In this document: positions 1-9,822 of the stretch, one piece after another
Position numbering within the stretch: the first letter of the stretch is position 1
Layout: every line of letters starts with the position of its first letter
DNA from: Microvirga flocculans ATCC BAA-817
GTDB lineage: Bacteria; Pseudomonadota; Alphaproteobacteria; Rhizobiales; Beijerinckiaceae
Direction of reading: 5' to 3'
Assembly: GCF_000518665.1 (NCBI RefSeq)
Contig: NZ_JAEA01000010.1
Coordinates: 1 to 64,000, forward strand
Length of the DNA: 64,000 bases
The notes under the pieces: model-generated
Told to the model about the DNA's origin: nothing
Database searches by the model: none
What the model saw: the letters and a program-made list of their open reading frames with translations, nothing else
Program-made: the position numbers and the translations under genes

Positions 1-772
1 CCAACAAAACTCCACACGCCGTCCCTGCCCTGCGCCCGCAAGAATCAATCCCGCCACGCAAGAGAAAAACCGAGGCCGCAAGACGCAGATCAGGACGCCA
101 AAGACAAAGGCCGCATCGGACACGGGAGCAGGAAGCCCCGGCCCTCCCGATGAAAACCCCGCCGCGCGAGGCAGGACGGGGCCTGGCACCAGCAGGGGCA
201 AAGGAGCGGCGTGAAAAGCGCTGCGGGCGACCGGCCCCGATCGCCTCAGGCAACCTGGCCCACAGGGTCCAGGTCGGCATTCAGGCCGAACCGCTCCAGC
301 TGAACCGTATACGCCGCCTCCAGACCCTTCAAACGCAGCTCAGGAACCGGATCGAGACGCCCCGCCGCAGACGGCAGAGCGATCAACGGACAAAGATGCG
401 ATCAGCTTCCATCATGGTTGGGACTCCGAAGGCGGAGCCACAACGGATTTGACGAGGGGATCGTCGATGGCGTGAAAGCCGTCTTCGGCGTCGCCGCCCC
501 TATGATGGCTCTATGAAATGCGCCGAGGCCGATTGCAGCAGGGCGGCGATATGGCAGGTGCGAAGCCCCGGTCCGCTCAGTTCAAGTTCTCGGGGACCCG
601 CCGCGCGAGTTTCCTCTCACTCCCGGCGGAGAAACAGGGTGAAATCCATGATCAGCGCGAGGGACGCGCTCCTTCACAGGATATGGCGCGGGCCCATGGA
701 CTGAGCGGGAATTCCCGCTAGAGTGAAGCCAAGCCGTATTGCAAGCGGCCGCACCGTCACCAGAGGAATATC
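1..772. other. No supported gene
   Basis: No open frame here looks like a real protein. The frames on the + strand (around 150-452 and 513-721) are arginine/serine-rich, have no recognisable domain and no clear ribosome-binding site. On the minus strand a 51-codon frame ending at 246 could be the tail of a lost gene, but no family is recognisable. The last 70 bases presumably hold the promoter of the TRAP receptor gene at 773. Confidence 0.6.
704..719. repeat. Perfect 16-bp palindrome
   Basis: AGCGGGAATTCCCGCT is a perfect self-complementary 16-mer 53 bases before the TRAP receptor start. With no loop it is more likely a protein-binding dyad than an RNA hairpin. Its role is unknown. Confidence 0.45.
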
Positions 773-1756
773 ATGTCGATGAAAATGACCCGTCGCGAAC
801 TGGCCAAGATCGGTCTCGGATTGAGCGCCGCAACGGCCCTGGGCCGCAGCGCCTTCGCTCAGGCCCCTGCCTTCTTCCGGATCGGGACCGGCGGAACCGC
901 GGGGACCTATTATCCCGTCGGCGGCCTCATCGCGAATGCGGTCTCGAATCCGCCCCAGCTCGTCCTGACGGCCCAAGCCTCCAACGGATCGGTGGCGAAC
1001 GTCAATTCCATCGCGTCGGGCGCGCTCGAATCCGGCTTCAGCCAGGCCGACGTGGCCTATTGGGCCTATACCGGAACGGGCCTTTTCGAGGGCAAGGGCA
1101 AGAACGAGGACCTGCGCCTCCTGGCCAACCTCTATCCCGAGAGCATCCATCTGGTCGCGGCGAAATCGGCCAACATCAAGTCGGTCGCCGACCTCAAGGG
1201 CAAGCGCGTCTCCCTCGACGAGCCCGGCTCGGGCACCCTCGTCGACGCCCGGATCATCCTGGCGGGCTGGGGCATCAAGGAGGCGGACGTCAAGGCCGAC
1301 TTCCTGAAGCCCAACCAAGCGGCCGAGCGCATGCGCGACGGCGGGCTGGACGCCTTCTTCTTCGTCGGCGGCTATCCCACGAGCGCGATCACGGAGCTTG
1401 CGGCCACCGGCGGCGGCATCGACATCGTTCCTCTCGCGGGACCGGAGGCGGATGCGATCCGCAAGCAGTATAGCTTCTTCGCGGCCGACGAGATCCCGGC
1501 CGGCACCTACAAGGATGTCGGCGCCGTGAAGACGCTGGCGGTCGGCGCCCAGTGGATCACCTCGGCCAAGGTGCCGGACGCGGTCGTGTATGAGGTGGCC
1601 AAGGGCCTCTGGAGCGACAAGACCCGGGCCGCGCTCGATGCCGGCCATGCCAAGGGCAAGCTCATCCGCAAGGAGAGCGCGCTTGCCGGCGCCGGCATTC
1701 CGATCCATCCGGGCGCCGAGCGATTCTACAAGGAAGCCGGCCTTCTGAAGGGCTGA
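773..1756 (+). CDS. TAXI-family TRAP transporter solute receptor
   Basis: A 327-residue periplasmic binding protein of the TAXI class, which captures a substrate and hands it to a TRAP membrane complex. The N-terminus carries a twin-arginine-like motif (TRRELAKIGLG) and an alanine-rich stretch ending in AFAQA, so Tat export is likely. The mature start IGTGGTAGTYYPVGG is the TAXI signature, and KSVADLKGKRVSLDEPGSGT is the usual ligand-domain motif. Length is normal for the family. The fused permease follows 79 bases downstream, separated by a hairpin. The substrate cannot be read from sequence; TAXI receptors are often linked to glutamate or dicarboxylates. Neighbouring in-frame ATGs at 779 and 785 are alternatives. 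Confidence 0.93.
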   Translation: MSMKMTRRELAKIGLGLSAATALGRSAFAQAPAFFRIGTGGTAGTYYPVGGLIANAVSNPPQLVLTAQASNGSVANVNSIASGALESGFSQADVAYWAYTGTGLFEGKGKNEDLRLLANLYPESIHLVAAKSANIKSVADLKGKRVSLDEPGSGTLVDARIILAGWGIKEADVKADFLKPNQAAERMRDGGLDAFFFVGGYPTSAITELAATGGGIDIVPLAGPEADAIRKQYSFFAADEIPAGTYKDVGAVKTLAVGAQWITSAKVPDAVVYEVAKGLWSDKTRAALDAGHAKGKLIRKESALAGAGIPIHPGAERFYKEAGLLKG

Positions 1757-1780
1757 TTCACGCCTGCCCGTCCAATCCAA

Positions 1781-1808
1781 GCCTCCCGCGTCAGCCGCCG
1801 CGGGAGGC
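1781..1808 (+). terminator. Intercistronic hairpin in TRAP operon 1
   Basis: A perfect 10-bp stem (GCCTCCCGCG / CGCGGGAGGC, loop 1791-1798) is followed by CGCTTTGTTT. It lies between the receptor and permease genes of one operon, so it is best read as a partial terminator or mRNA stabiliser that keeps receptor expression above permease expression. Confidence 0.65.
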
Positions 1809-1835
1809 GCTTTGTTTCATTGCCGAGAGCCCGCC

Positions 1836-4004
1836 ATGTCCGCAGACGCCCACGTGATCATCGAGAACCGCAGCCTCGAGGAGAAGTTCGATCCCGAGAT
1901 GCGCTTCCGCCCTCTGCCGCAGGGGACCGCATGGCTCGTGGCGGGCCTTCTGCTCGCCCTGTCGGGCTTCCACTATTATACGGCGGGCTTCGGATTGCTG
2001 CGCGAAGCGACCCATCGCGGCATCCACATGGCCTTCGTGCTCGGCCTCATCTTTCTCGTCTTCCCGGCCTTCAAGAACGATCAGGACCGGATCGCCCCGT
2101 CGAACTGGTGGCGTCCAGGCAGCATTTCGCTGATCGACTGGGCGCTCGCCGTCGCAGCGGCCGTCGCCAGCCTCTACGTGCCGTGGATCTTCTCGGAGCT
2201 GGCGTTCCGCGTCGGCAATCCGAACATGACCGATGTGCTCATGGGGACGACCCTTATCGTGGTGCTGCTCGAGGCGACGCGCCGCTCCGTGGGCTGGCCG
2301 CTGCCTGTCATCGCCATCGGCGTGATGCTCTATGCCTATTTCGGCCCCTCCATGCCGGGCATCCTCCAGCATCCCGGCGCATCGTGGTCCAACATCGTCA
2401 ACCATCTCTATCTTACGAGCCAGGGCATCTATGGCATCGCGCTCGGCGTCGTTGCGACCTATGTCTTCCATTACGTGCTGTTCGGCGTGCTCGCGACCCG
2501 GGTCGGCCTCGGCAAGCTCTTCATCGACCTCGCCACCTGTGTCGCCGGCCGTTACGCGGGCGGTCCGGCGAAGGTCTCGATCTTCGGCTCGGCCCTCTTC
2601 GGCATGATCTCGGGCTCCTCCATCGCCAACACAGTCACGGTCGGTTCGCTCACGATCCCGGCGATGATCCGCGTGGGCTATCAGCGCCACTTCGCGGCGG
2701 CTGTGGAATCGGCGGCGTCGACCGGCGGGCAGATCACGCCGCCGATCATGGGGGCCGCGGCCTTCCTGATGGTCGAGTTCCTGGACCTCTCCTATCAGAC
2801 GATCATTCTCGCGGCGCTCGTGCCCGCAGCGCTGCACTTCTTCGGCGTATTCATGCAGGTCCATCTCGAGGCCAAGCGCGCCGGCCTGAAGGGCCTTCCG
2901 GCGGATGAGCTGCCGAGGGCCGCCAAGGTGATCCGCGAGGGATGGCAGACGATCATGCCGCTCGCGGTGCTGCTGATCGTGCTGTTTTCCGGCTTCACGC
3001 CGTATCTTGCAGCCTTCTGGGGCATCACGGGCTGCCTCGTCGTCGGGGCGTCGCGGGTTCCCGTCATCACGCTCGGCTTCCTTGCCGCGATCGTGGCAGG
3101 CATCGCCACGGGTCTGCTGACGCAGCTCATGTTCGCGGGGCCTCTGCTCGCCTTCGTCCTGGGTCTCCTGATCTACACCTATCTCAGGAGCGAGGCCGGA
3201 AAGGCGGTGGTCTTCGATCTCATCGACGCCTTCGTGGTCGGCGCGAAATACGCCATCGGCGTCGGCGCGGCGGCGGCCACGGTCGGCATCATCGTCGGCA
3301 TCGTGACGCTCACGGGCGTGGGCTTCAAGATCTCCTTCATCGTCACGTCCTTCGCCGCGCAGATGGCGCAGAGCTTCATGGATCTGGTGCCTGCCGGTTT
3401 CGCCGACATGAAGGCCATGACTCTGTTCTTCACGCTCCTGATGACCGCCATCGTCTGCATTCTGCTCGGATGCGGCGTGCCGACGACGGCGAACTACATC
3501 ATCATGGTCACGGTCGCGGCCCCGGCGCTCGGCCTCCTCGGCGTCCAGCCGCTCGTCGCGCATTTCTTCGTCTTCTATTACGGAGTGCTCGCCGACATCA
3601 CGCCGCCCGTGGCGCTCGCGGCCTATGCGGGGGCGAGCATGGCGGGCGCCGACCCGTTCCGGACGGGCAACACGGCGTTCCGCCTCGGGCTCGGCAAAGC
3701 ACTCGTGCCGTTCGTGTTCGTCTATGGACCGGCCATGCTGCTGGTGACGCCGGAATTCACCTGGCCCGACTTCCTCTTCGTCGTCGCGGGCGCCGTCGTC
3801 GGCATCGTGTTCCTCTCGGCGGCTTTCGCCGGCTATGCGGTGACGTCGCTCCGGACATGGGAGCGCTGGCTCATCGGCCTCGCGGCCCTGCCGATCATCG
3901 CGCCGGATCTGAAGACGACCCTGATCGGCCTTGCGCTCGCGAGCCCGGTGGTGCTGTCCCAGCTGCTCAAGCTCCGAATTGCGGCTGCGCCGAAACCGGC
4001 GTGA
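1836..4004 (+). CDS. TRAP transporter fused permease (4TM/12TM)
   Basis: A 722-residue inner-membrane protein that fuses the small DctQ-like and large DctM-like TRAP subunits, as is normal for TAXI systems. Hydrophobic segments run through the whole length. The DctM core shows the family motifs FGSALFGMISGSSIANTVT and STGGQITPPIMGAAAF, and the C-terminal half contains GVPTTANYIIMVT and YGVLADITPPVALAAYA. It uses ion gradients to import the ligand bound by the upstream receptor. I chose ATG 1836 (MSADAHV) over a TTG at 1812, because 1812 lies inside the intercistronic hairpin region. Unlike the second TRAP system in this window, no DUF1850 gene follows. Confidence 0.93.
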   Translation: MSADAHVIIENRSLEEKFDPEMRFRPLPQGTAWLVAGLLLALSGFHYYTAGFGLLREATHRGIHMAFVLGLIFLVFPAFKNDQDRIAPSNWWRPGSISLIDWALAVAAAVASLYVPWIFSELAFRVGNPNMTDVLMGTTLIVVLLEATRRSVGWPLPVIAIGVMLYAYFGPSMPGILQHPGASWSNIVNHLYLTSQGIYGIALGVVATYVFHYVLFGVLATRVGLGKLFIDLATCVAGRYAGGPAKVSIFGSALFGMISGSSIANTVTVGSLTIPAMIRVGYQRHFAAAVESAASTGGQITPPIMGAAAFLMVEFLDLSYQTIILAALVPAALHFFGVFMQVHLEAKRAGLKGLPADELPRAAKVIREGWQTIMPLAVLLIVLFSGFTPYLAAFWGITGCLVVGASRVPVITLGFLAAIVAGIATGLLTQLMFAGPLLAFVLGLLIYTYLRSEAGKAVVFDLIDAFVVGAKYAIGVGAAAATVGIIVGIVTLTGVGFKISFIVTSFAAQMAQSFMDLVPAGFADMKAMTLFFTLLMTAIVCILLGCGVPTTANYIIMVTVAAPALGLLGVQPLVAHFFVFYYGVLADITPPVALAAYAGASMAGADPFRTGNTAFRLGLGKALVPFVFVYGPAMLLVTPEFTWPDFLFVVAGAVVGIVFLSAAFAGYAVTSLRTWERWLIGLAALPIIAPDLKTTLIGLALASPVVLSQLLKLRIAAAPKPA

Positions 4005-4095
4005 GCCGCCATGGCGGCCGCGACGGCTCCGGGCGAGACAACCTGAACCATTCGGCGCCGCTTCCGTTGTTCTGGAAAGAGCGCAGGAGGGCCCC

Positions 4096-4902
4096 ATGGT
4101 CGATTATCGGAAGCTTCTGGATGCCTTTGTCGGGGCCATCGGGCGGGCGGATCATTCCCGGCCCGACCAGCCGGCTTCGGACGGCTTCGGGCGGCAGGTC
4201 GAGAGAGGTGTGACTCAGGTCACGGGGCAATCGCCCGAACAGCTTCTGCAGAAGGCCAGGGATTTCGCGACCCGGCATCCCGGCGTGACCCAGACCGCTC
4301 TGTTGGGCCTGGCGGGGCTTCTCTTCGGGCGGCGCAAGAAGGGCCGCCTGACGGGGGATCTGGTCAGGCTCGGCGGCCTCGCCGTGATCGGCGGGCTCGC
4401 CTACAGAGCCTTCCAGAACCGTGAGGCCGTGCAGGCGACGGCGGAAGGCGGGGCCGCGCCTGCGCTCACCCCGGTCTCTCAAGACGAAGCCGTGGCGCAG
4501 TCCGCTCTCGGCCTGCCGGAAACCTCGCGCTTCCATCCGGTGTCGCAGACCGAGGACGATACGCTGCTATTCCTGCGCACCATGGTGGCGGCGGCTGCCG
4601 CAGACGGGCATATCGACCGGGCCGAGCGGGCGCGCATCGTGAAAGGGCTCATCGAGGCCGGCATCGATCCCGATTCAACCCGCTGGCTGGAGAACGAGAT
4701 GGCCTCGCCCGCCGATGTGGAGGAGCTGGCCGCCGGCGTGAACGACCCGGAAATGGCGGCGCAGGTCTATGCCGCCGCGCGCATCGCCATCGACCCGGAC
4801 ACGATCCAGGAGCGCGAGTTCCTGCATCGGCTTGCCGAGGCGCTCGATCTCGATCCGGCGGTGCGGGCGCAGATCGACGAAACCGCCGCGGAGCTGGGCT
4901 GA
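4096..4902 (+). CDS. DUF533 / TerB-like protein
   Basis: A 268-residue protein of the DUF533 family. Residues about 70-105 hold a glycine-rich hydrophobic stretch (LLGLAGLLFGRRKKGR), probably membrane-associating. The C-terminal half from about residue 150 has the TerB-like helical pattern MVAAAAADGHIDRAERARI, with acidic residues typical of this metal-binding-like fold. ATG 4096 is preceded by AGGAGG at 4085-4090, which decides the start over the longer frame that overlaps the permease. Function is not established. It lies 91 bases after the TRAP permease and could be co-transcribed, but no functional link is evident. Confidence 0.82.
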   Translation: MVDYRKLLDAFVGAIGRADHSRPDQPASDGFGRQVERGVTQVTGQSPEQLLQKARDFATRHPGVTQTALLGLAGLLFGRRKKGRLTGDLVRLGGLAVIGGLAYRAFQNREAVQATAEGGAAPALTPVSQDEAVAQSALGLPETSRFHPVSQTEDDTLLFLRTMVAAAAADGHIDRAERARIVKGLIEAGIDPDSTRWLENEMASPADVEELAAGVNDPEMAAQVYAAARIAIDPDTIQEREFLHRLAEALDLDPAVRAQIDETAAELG

Positions 4903-4933
4903 AGCGTCTTGATGGATGTCCGAAGCGGATGCC

Positions 4934-5533
4934 TCAGAGGGGAGCGGCCTTTCCGAGCGGCTTGATGCTCTGGTACTTCACGACCGTCTGGGAGCCGCCT
5001 CTTTCCTCGTATCGCTTGGCCAGGACGAAGCCGAGCTCGGGCGAGTAGAGATCCGTATGCTCGCCCGTGACCTTGCCCTCCGCGTTGAGGAAGCGGTTGC
5101 GCACGATCAGGACATTGTAGGAGCAGGAGCCGAGCTGAAGCTGTTCCTGGCCCGTCACTGTCAGTTCGAGCGAGACGATGGCGCCCACCTTGTCGGGCTG
5201 GGCGGGCGCATAGGTGAGGGCGCGGCGGGCCTTCGGCTCCAGGGGAAAAACCGTCCGCAGGTCGGATACCGGAATGTTGATGCTGCGCGCCGTGTCGTCG
5301 AAGCGGCTGACGGGGAAGAAGCCGCGGTAATAGATCACGTTCTGGACCTTCCCGGAGGGATAGAGGTTCAGGACATGGGTGAAGTGATCCGAGCCGGGCC
5401 GGACTTCCGCGCGCGTTCCCTGGCGCTCCAGCACGAAGCCGAGCTTTGCGGTTTGGGCCGTCGGGCAATCGTCGCCCATCGCCGGGGTGGCGAGGGGAAG
5501 CGCGACGGCGAGAAGGAGGGAGCGTGCAAACAT
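4934..5533 (-). CDS. Secreted protein of unknown function
   Basis: A 199-residue protein with a Sec signal peptide (MFARSLLLAVALPLATPAMG) followed by a beta-rich mature domain. The mature part has features of DUF3108-like periplasmic proteins: a YYRGFFPVSRFDD segment, an internal cysteine pair and a C-terminal LGFVLAKRYEE strand. That family assignment is tentative. I chose ATG 5533 over a TTG at 5551 because it places the signal peptide at the very start. It converges on the DUF533 gene with a gap of about 30 bases. Confidence 0.7.
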   Translation of the reverse strand: MFARSLLLAVALPLATPAMGDDCPTAQTAKLGFVLERQGTRAEVRPGSDHFTHVLNLYPSGKVQNVIYYRGFFPVSRFDDTARSINIPVSDLRTVFPLEPKARRALTYAPAQPDKVGAIVSLELTVTGQEQLQLGSCSYNVLIVRNRFLNAEGKVTGEHTDLYSPELGFVLAKRYEERGGSQTVVKYQSIKPLGKAAPL

Positions 5534-5738
5534 GAAGGCCTGCTCGGTCAACGATTTCGTGAAATCATATAACGGATAATTGTCCGCGCGGAAGAGAGGC
5601 AGGGGCGGCTTGGGAAAGCTCTCCCCGGGAGATCCGGGCCAAATTGCCGCGACTTTCGTCTGAGTCTGGATGATCTCGACTTTCGCTCCAGATCAAATAG
5701 CCTTCGACGCGTCACGGACCCCCGAAAGGACACGAAGA

Positions 5739-7547
5739 ATGGCTGAGAGGCCTCACCGTCGCACTCCCGATCAGCTTCGCTCCCGGCTCTGGTTCGACAA
5801 CCCGGACAACCCCGGCATGACGGCGCTCTACCTGGAGCGCTACCTGAATTTCGGCCTGACGGGCAAGGAGCTGCAGGGCAAGAAGCCGATCATCGGCATC
5901 GCGCAGACGGGGTCCGACCTTTCGCCCTGCAACCGGCATCACCTCGAACTCGCCAAGCGCGTGCGCGACGGCATCACGGCGGCGGGCGGGGTGGCCTTCG
6001 AGTTCCCGTGCCATCCGATCCAGGAGACGGGCAAGCGCCCGACCGCCTGCCTCGACCGCAACCTCGCCTACCTCTCCCTCGTCGAGGTGCTCTACGGCTA
6101 CCCGCTCGACGGCGTCGTGCTGCTCACCGGCTGCGACAAGACCACGCCAGCCTGCCTGATGGCGGCCGCCACCGTGAACATCCCGGCGATCTCGCTCAAT
6201 GTCGGGCCCATGCTCAACGGCTGGCATCACGGGGAGCGCACGGGCTCCGGCACCGTCATCTGGAAGGCGCGCGAACGCCATGCGGCGGGCGATATCGACT
6301 ACCAGCAGTTCATGGACATCGTCGGCTCCTCCGCGCCGTCCGTCGGCCATTGCAACACCATGGGCACGGCCTCGACCATGAACGCGCTGGCCGAGGCGCT
6401 GGGCATGTCCCTCCCGGGCTCCGCCGCGATTCCCGCGCCCTATCGCGAGCGCGGGCAGATGGCCTATGAGACGGGCAAGCGCATCGTGGACATGGTCTGG
6501 GAGGACCTGAAGCCTTCCGACATCATGACCCGCGAGGCCTTCGAGAACGCGATCGTCGCCAATGCCGCCATCGGCGGCTCCACCAACGCGCCGATCCACA
6601 TCAACGCCATCGCCAAGCATATCGGCGTGCCGCTCGACAACGACGACTGGGAGCGGATCGGATTCGAGATTCCGCTGCTCGTGAACGTGCAGCCTGCGGG
6701 CGAGTATCTCGGCGAGGAATATTTCCGCGCGGGCGGCCTGCCGGCGGTGCTCGCCGAACTCATCGGCGCGGGCAAGATCCACGAGCGCGCCATCACCTGC
6801 ACGGGCACGACCATCGGCGAGAACTGCAAGGGCAAGTTCTCCTGGGATCGCGACGTGATCCGCTCCTACGACAATCCGCTGAAGGAGAAGGCAGGCTTCC
6901 TCAACCTCAAGGGCACGCTCTTCGATTCCGCGATCATGAAGACGAGCGTGATCAGCAAGGAATTCCAGGACCGCTATCTCAACAATCCGGAGGATCCGAA
7001 CGCCTTCGAAGGGCCCGTGGTCGTGTTCGACGGGCCGGAGGATTACCATCACCGCATCGACGACCCGTCGCTCGGAATCGACGAGCACACGATCCTGATC
7101 ATGCGCGGCGCGGGGCCGGTCGGTTATCCGGGCGCGGCGGAGGTGGTGAACATGCAGCCGCCGGGAGCGCTCATCAGGCGCGGCGTTCTTTCGCTGCCCT
7201 GTATCGGCGACGGACGCCAGTCCGGCACGTCGGGCACGCCCTCGATCCTCAACGCGTCGCCCGAAGCCGCCATCGGCGGCGGGCTCGCGCTGCTCCAGAC
7301 GGGAGACCGCGTCCGCATCGATCTCAACAAGCGCAGCGCCGATATTCTCGTTTCGCCCGAGGAGCTGGAGAAGCGCCGCGCCGATCTCAAGGCCCGGGGC
7401 GGCTACGCCTATCCGGCGAGCCAGACCCCGTGGCAGGAGATTCAGCGCTCCATGGTCGATCAGCTCTCCGAGGGCATGACACTCAAGCCCGCCGTGAAAT
7501 ATCAGAAGGTCGCGCAGACCTTCGGCGTGCCGCGCGACAATCACTGA
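5739..7547 (+). CDS. IlvD/Edd-family sugar-acid dehydratase, xylonate dehydratase-like
   Basis: A 602-residue Fe-S dehydratase that removes water from a sugar acid to give the 2-keto-3-deoxy acid. It closely resembles Caulobacter XylD (D-xylonate dehydratase) in N-terminal pattern ([18 protein letters not shown]) and length, and differs from biosynthetic IlvD. Cluster cysteines are visible at C64 (SPCNRHH), C132 (GCDKTTP) and C205 (GHCNTMG), with the carboxylated-lysine candidate K134. ATG 5739 has GAAAGGA just upstream. An SDR follows 25 bases later and a 2-hydroxyacid dehydrogenase converges on it, so a pentose or deoxysugar acid pathway is likely. The exact substrate (xylonate, arabinonate, fuconate) is not decided by sequence alone. 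Confidence 0.9.
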   Translation: MAERPHRRTPDQLRSRLWFDNPDNPGMTALYLERYLNFGLTGKELQGKKPIIGIAQTGSDLSPCNRHHLELAKRVRDGITAAGGVAFEFPCHPIQETGKRPTACLDRNLAYLSLVEVLYGYPLDGVVLLTGCDKTTPACLMAAATVNIPAISLNVGPMLNGWHHGERTGSGTVIWKARERHAAGDIDYQQFMDIVGSSAPSVGHCNTMGTASTMNALAEALGMSLPGSAAIPAPYRERGQMAYETGKRIVDMVWEDLKPSDIMTREAFENAIVANAAIGGSTNAPIHINAIAKHIGVPLDNDDWERIGFEIPLLVNVQPAGEYLGEEYFRAGGLPAVLAELIGAGKIHERAITCTGTTIGENCKGKFSWDRDVIRSYDNPLKEKAGFLNLKGTLFDSAIMKTSVISKEFQDRYLNNPEDPNAFEGPVVVFDGPEDYHHRIDDPSLGIDEHTILIMRGAGPVGYPGAAEVVNMQPPGALIRRGVLSLPCIGDGRQSGTSGTPSILNASPEAAIGGGLALLQTGDRVRIDLNKRSADILVSPEELEKRRADLKARGGYAYPASQTPWQEIQRSMVDQLSEGMTLKPAVKYQKVAQTFGVPRDNH

Positions 7548-7572
7548 CCGGCGTGGGAGAGCGGCGCGTGTC

Positions 7573-8316
7573 ATGAGCCGGTTGCAAGGAAAGACGGCCC
7601 TCGTCACGGCGGCCGGCCAGGGCATCGGACGGGCCATCGCGCAGGCCTTCCTCCGCGAAGGTGCGATGGTCTGGGCGACGGATCTCGACGTTGCGAAGCT
7701 CGACGGCCTCGACGGCGCATGGACCCGCCGTCTCGATGTGCTCTCGGGTGCGGATGTCGAGGCGCTCGCCGCCGAGGCGGGCCCCTTCGACATTCTCGTC
7801 AATGCGGCGGGCTTCGTGCATCACGGCACGGTGCTGGATTGCTCCGACAGGGACTGGGATTTCTCGTTCGATCTGAACGTGAAGTCCATGCACCGCACCA
7901 TCCGGGCCGTGCTGCCGGGGATGCTGGACAAAGGCTCCGGCTCCATCGTCAACATCGCCTCGGGCGCGTCCTCCGTGCGCGGCATTCCCAACCGCTATGT
8001 CTATGGCGCGACGAAGGCGGCGGTCATCGGCCTCACCAAGGCCGTCGCCGCCGATTTCATCGGGCGCGGCATCCGCGCCAACGCCATCTGCCCTGGCACG
8101 GTGCAATCGCCCTCCCTCGACGAGCGGATCGCGGCGCTCGCCGAGAGCACGGGCCAGAGCAAGGAGGCGGTGCGCCAGGCCTTCATCGACCGCCAGCCCA
8201 TGGGCCGCCTCGGAACGCCGGAGGAGGTGGCGGCGCTCGCCGTGTATCTCGCCTCGGACGAGTCGAGCTACACGACCGGCCACATCCATCTCGTCGATGG
8301 CGGGTTCGCGCTTTAA
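7573..8316 (+). CDS. SDR oxidoreductase, 2-keto-3-deoxy-fuconate dehydrogenase-like
   Basis: A 247-residue classical short-chain dehydrogenase. The cofactor motif is TAAGQGIG near residues 12-19, with NAAG at 77-80. A catalytic serine lies around 133-134, and Y144 and K148 form the YxxxK pair. The acidic D37 after the second strand (WATDLD) suggests NAD rather than NADP. The N-terminus resembles 2-keto-3-deoxy-L-fuconate dehydrogenases and the BDH2 group. It follows the dehydratase by 25 bases in the same direction, so it probably oxidises the 2-keto-3-deoxy acid made by that enzyme. The stop codon overlaps the stop of the convergent gene by four bases. Confidence 0.86.
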   Translation: MSRLQGKTALVTAAGQGIGRAIAQAFLREGAMVWATDLDVAKLDGLDGAWTRRLDVLSGADVEALAAEAGPFDILVNAAGFVHHGTVLDCSDRDWDFSFDLNVKSMHRTIRAVLPGMLDKGSGSIVNIASGASSVRGIPNRYVYGATKAAVIGLTKAVAADFIGRGIRANAICPGTVQSPSLDERIAALAESTGQSKEAVRQAFIDRQPMGRLGTPEEVAALAVYLASDESSYTTGHIHLVDGGFAL

Positions 8317-9284
8317 TCCACGCGCCCCTTATAAGGCGTCTCGGGCACCGGCGTGAGCGGTCCCTTGTCATCGAACCAGGCGATCAGGTTGTCGGCCACG
8401 AGCTTGCCCATGGCCTTGCGGGTGTGGACCGAGCCCGACGCGACATGGGGCAGGAGCACCACATGTTCCATGGCGATCAGCTCCTGCGGAACGCGGGGCT
8501 CGTCCTCGTAGACGTCGAGGCCGGCGCTGAGGATCGTTCCGGATCGGAGGGCTTCGATCAGGGCCTGCTCGTCCACGACGCTGCCGCGCGCCACATTGAT
8601 CAGCACGCCGTTCGGCCCCAGGGCCTGCAATACCTGCGCGTCGATGAGATGGCGCGTCGAGGGGCCGCCGGGAGTGATGACGATCAGCACGTCCGAGGCC
8701 TGCGCGAGGTCTGTGACGGTCGGGTAATAGGGATAGGCCACATCGGGCTGCCGGCTGCGGCCGTGATAGGCGATGCCCACATCGAAGCCTGAGAGCCGCC
8801 GTGCGATGGCCTTGCCGATGCGCCCGAGGCCGACGATGCCGACCTTCCTCTCGCGCAAGGTCGCCGACAGGGGAAACGGCGCCTTCAGCCATTGGCCCTC
8901 GCGCAGGTAGCGGTCGGCCTGCGGGATCTTGCGCAGCGTGGCGAGGAGCAGGCCGATGGTGAGATCGGCCACCTCGTCGTCGAGGACGCCGGGCGTGTTG
9001 GTGACGACGATGCCGCGCCGGGCCGCTTCCGCCGCATCCACATTGTCGTAGCCGACCCCGAAGCTCGCGATGATCTCCACGCTCGGCAGCCGGTCGAGAA
9101 GAGAGGCTTCGAGGCGGCCGTAGAGCGTGCTCGTGGCAATCCCGCGAATGCGCGGCCCGATAGTCTCGAGAAAGGCTTCACGGTCGTCCTGCTCCCACAG
9201 GCGATGGAGCGTGAAGGCCTTGTCCAGAGTCTCGATCACCACCGGCATCATCGGCGCGGTCATCAGGATGTCTGTGCGGCTCAT
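8313..9284 (-). CDS. D-2-hydroxyacid dehydrogenase (glyoxylate/hydroxypyruvate reductase type)
   Basis: A 323-residue NAD(P)-dependent D-isomer-specific dehydrogenase. The Rossmann motif is GLGRIGKAIARRLSGF. The catalytic triad is visible as Arg in NVARGSVVDE, Glu in DVYEDEP and His in LLPHVASGS. This family reduces glyoxylate, hydroxypyruvate or related 2-keto acids. ATG 9284 is chosen because the longer frame to 9416 runs into the next gene. It is convergent with the SDR and may process two- or three-carbon products of the same sugar-acid pathway, which is inference. Confidence 0.88.
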   Translation of the reverse strand: MSRTDILMTAPMMPVVIETLDKAFTLHRLWEQDDREAFLETIGPRIRGIATSTLYGRLEASLLDRLPSVEIIASFGVGYDNVDAAEAARRGIVVTNTPGVLDDEVADLTIGLLLATLRKIPQADRYLREGQWLKAPFPLSATLRERKVGIVGLGRIGKAIARRLSGFDVGIAYHGRSRQPDVAYPYYPTVTDLAQASDVLIVITPGGPSTRHLIDAQVLQALGPNGVLINVARGSVVDEQALIEALRSGTILSAGLDVYEDEPRVPQELIAMEHVVLLPHVASGSVHTRKAMGKLVADNLIAWFDDKGPLTPVPETPYKGRVD

Positions 9285-9307
9285 GGGGTTGTCCGTCTCG
9301 TATTCGA

Positions 9308-9610
9308 TTACAGGGCGCAGCGGGTGACGCCACCCCGGCGAAAAGCCTCTTCGATAGCCTTGGCCTCCTGCTGGAGCGCGGCTTTCACAGTCTGGGGCAG
9401 ATCGAGCCAATGACATCCGCGCAAGGCGGCTTCAAGGGCATAGAGCGCATTGAGGCTGACGCGCCTGGGCAGCATGAACCTGAGGCGCCGATAGGCCTCG
9501 ACGGCCCCGATGGCCCTGAGCTCGCCGACGGTGTGGATGCCGGCTTCCGAAAGCCATCCCTGCGTGACGGGGCCGATTCCGGGCAAGGTGTCGATGGAGG
9601 CTTCGCTCAT
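9308..9610 (-). CDS. TfoX C-terminal-domain protein
   Basis: A 100-residue protein consisting of a single TfoX/Sxy C-terminal domain. The helix-hairpin-helix-like start LPGIGPVTQGWLSEAGI and the later LNALYALEAALRGCHW are the family pattern. In Gammaproteobacteria the full-length protein helps activate competence genes. The stand-alone C-terminal domain is common in rhizobia and its role there is unclear. It lies 23 bases upstream of the hydroxyacid dehydrogenase on the same strand, so they may share a transcript. Confidence 0.85.
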   Translation of the reverse strand: MSEASIDTLPGIGPVTQGWLSEAGIHTVGELRAIGAVEAYRRLRFMLPRRVSLNALYALEAALRGCHWLDLPQTVKAALQQEAKAIEEAFRRGGVTRCAL

Positions 9611-9822
9611 GAGGGTTCCGGCGTCCGTGGCTTCCTAAGCTTACGGTAGAGCAAGTCGAGCCGTGACGCGACGGCGATGCGGGCCGGAGGAGGATGGAAA
9701 TCCGGGCCATCCCCAAGGAGTGCATGGCCTGGGAATTCGATCGGGACGAACCGGGCAGAGAGGGATGTAACGCCCGTCCCTGCGGCGCCTGCCGAGGACG
9801 GCCTCGAGAGGGCGCAGATAAT

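Noticed and set aside
150-452. Possible gene in the first 0.5 kb
   Set aside because: Arg/Pro-rich translation with no Shine-Dalgarno sequence or domain; the opposite strand frame ending at 246 is only 51 codons. Nothing allows a family assignment.
1791-4097. 768-codon minus-strand open frame
   Set aside because: It is antisense to the TRAP permease, which has clear family motifs. The translation is extremely Arg/Glu/Asp/His-rich without domains, as expected for the antisense frame of GC-rich membrane-protein genes.
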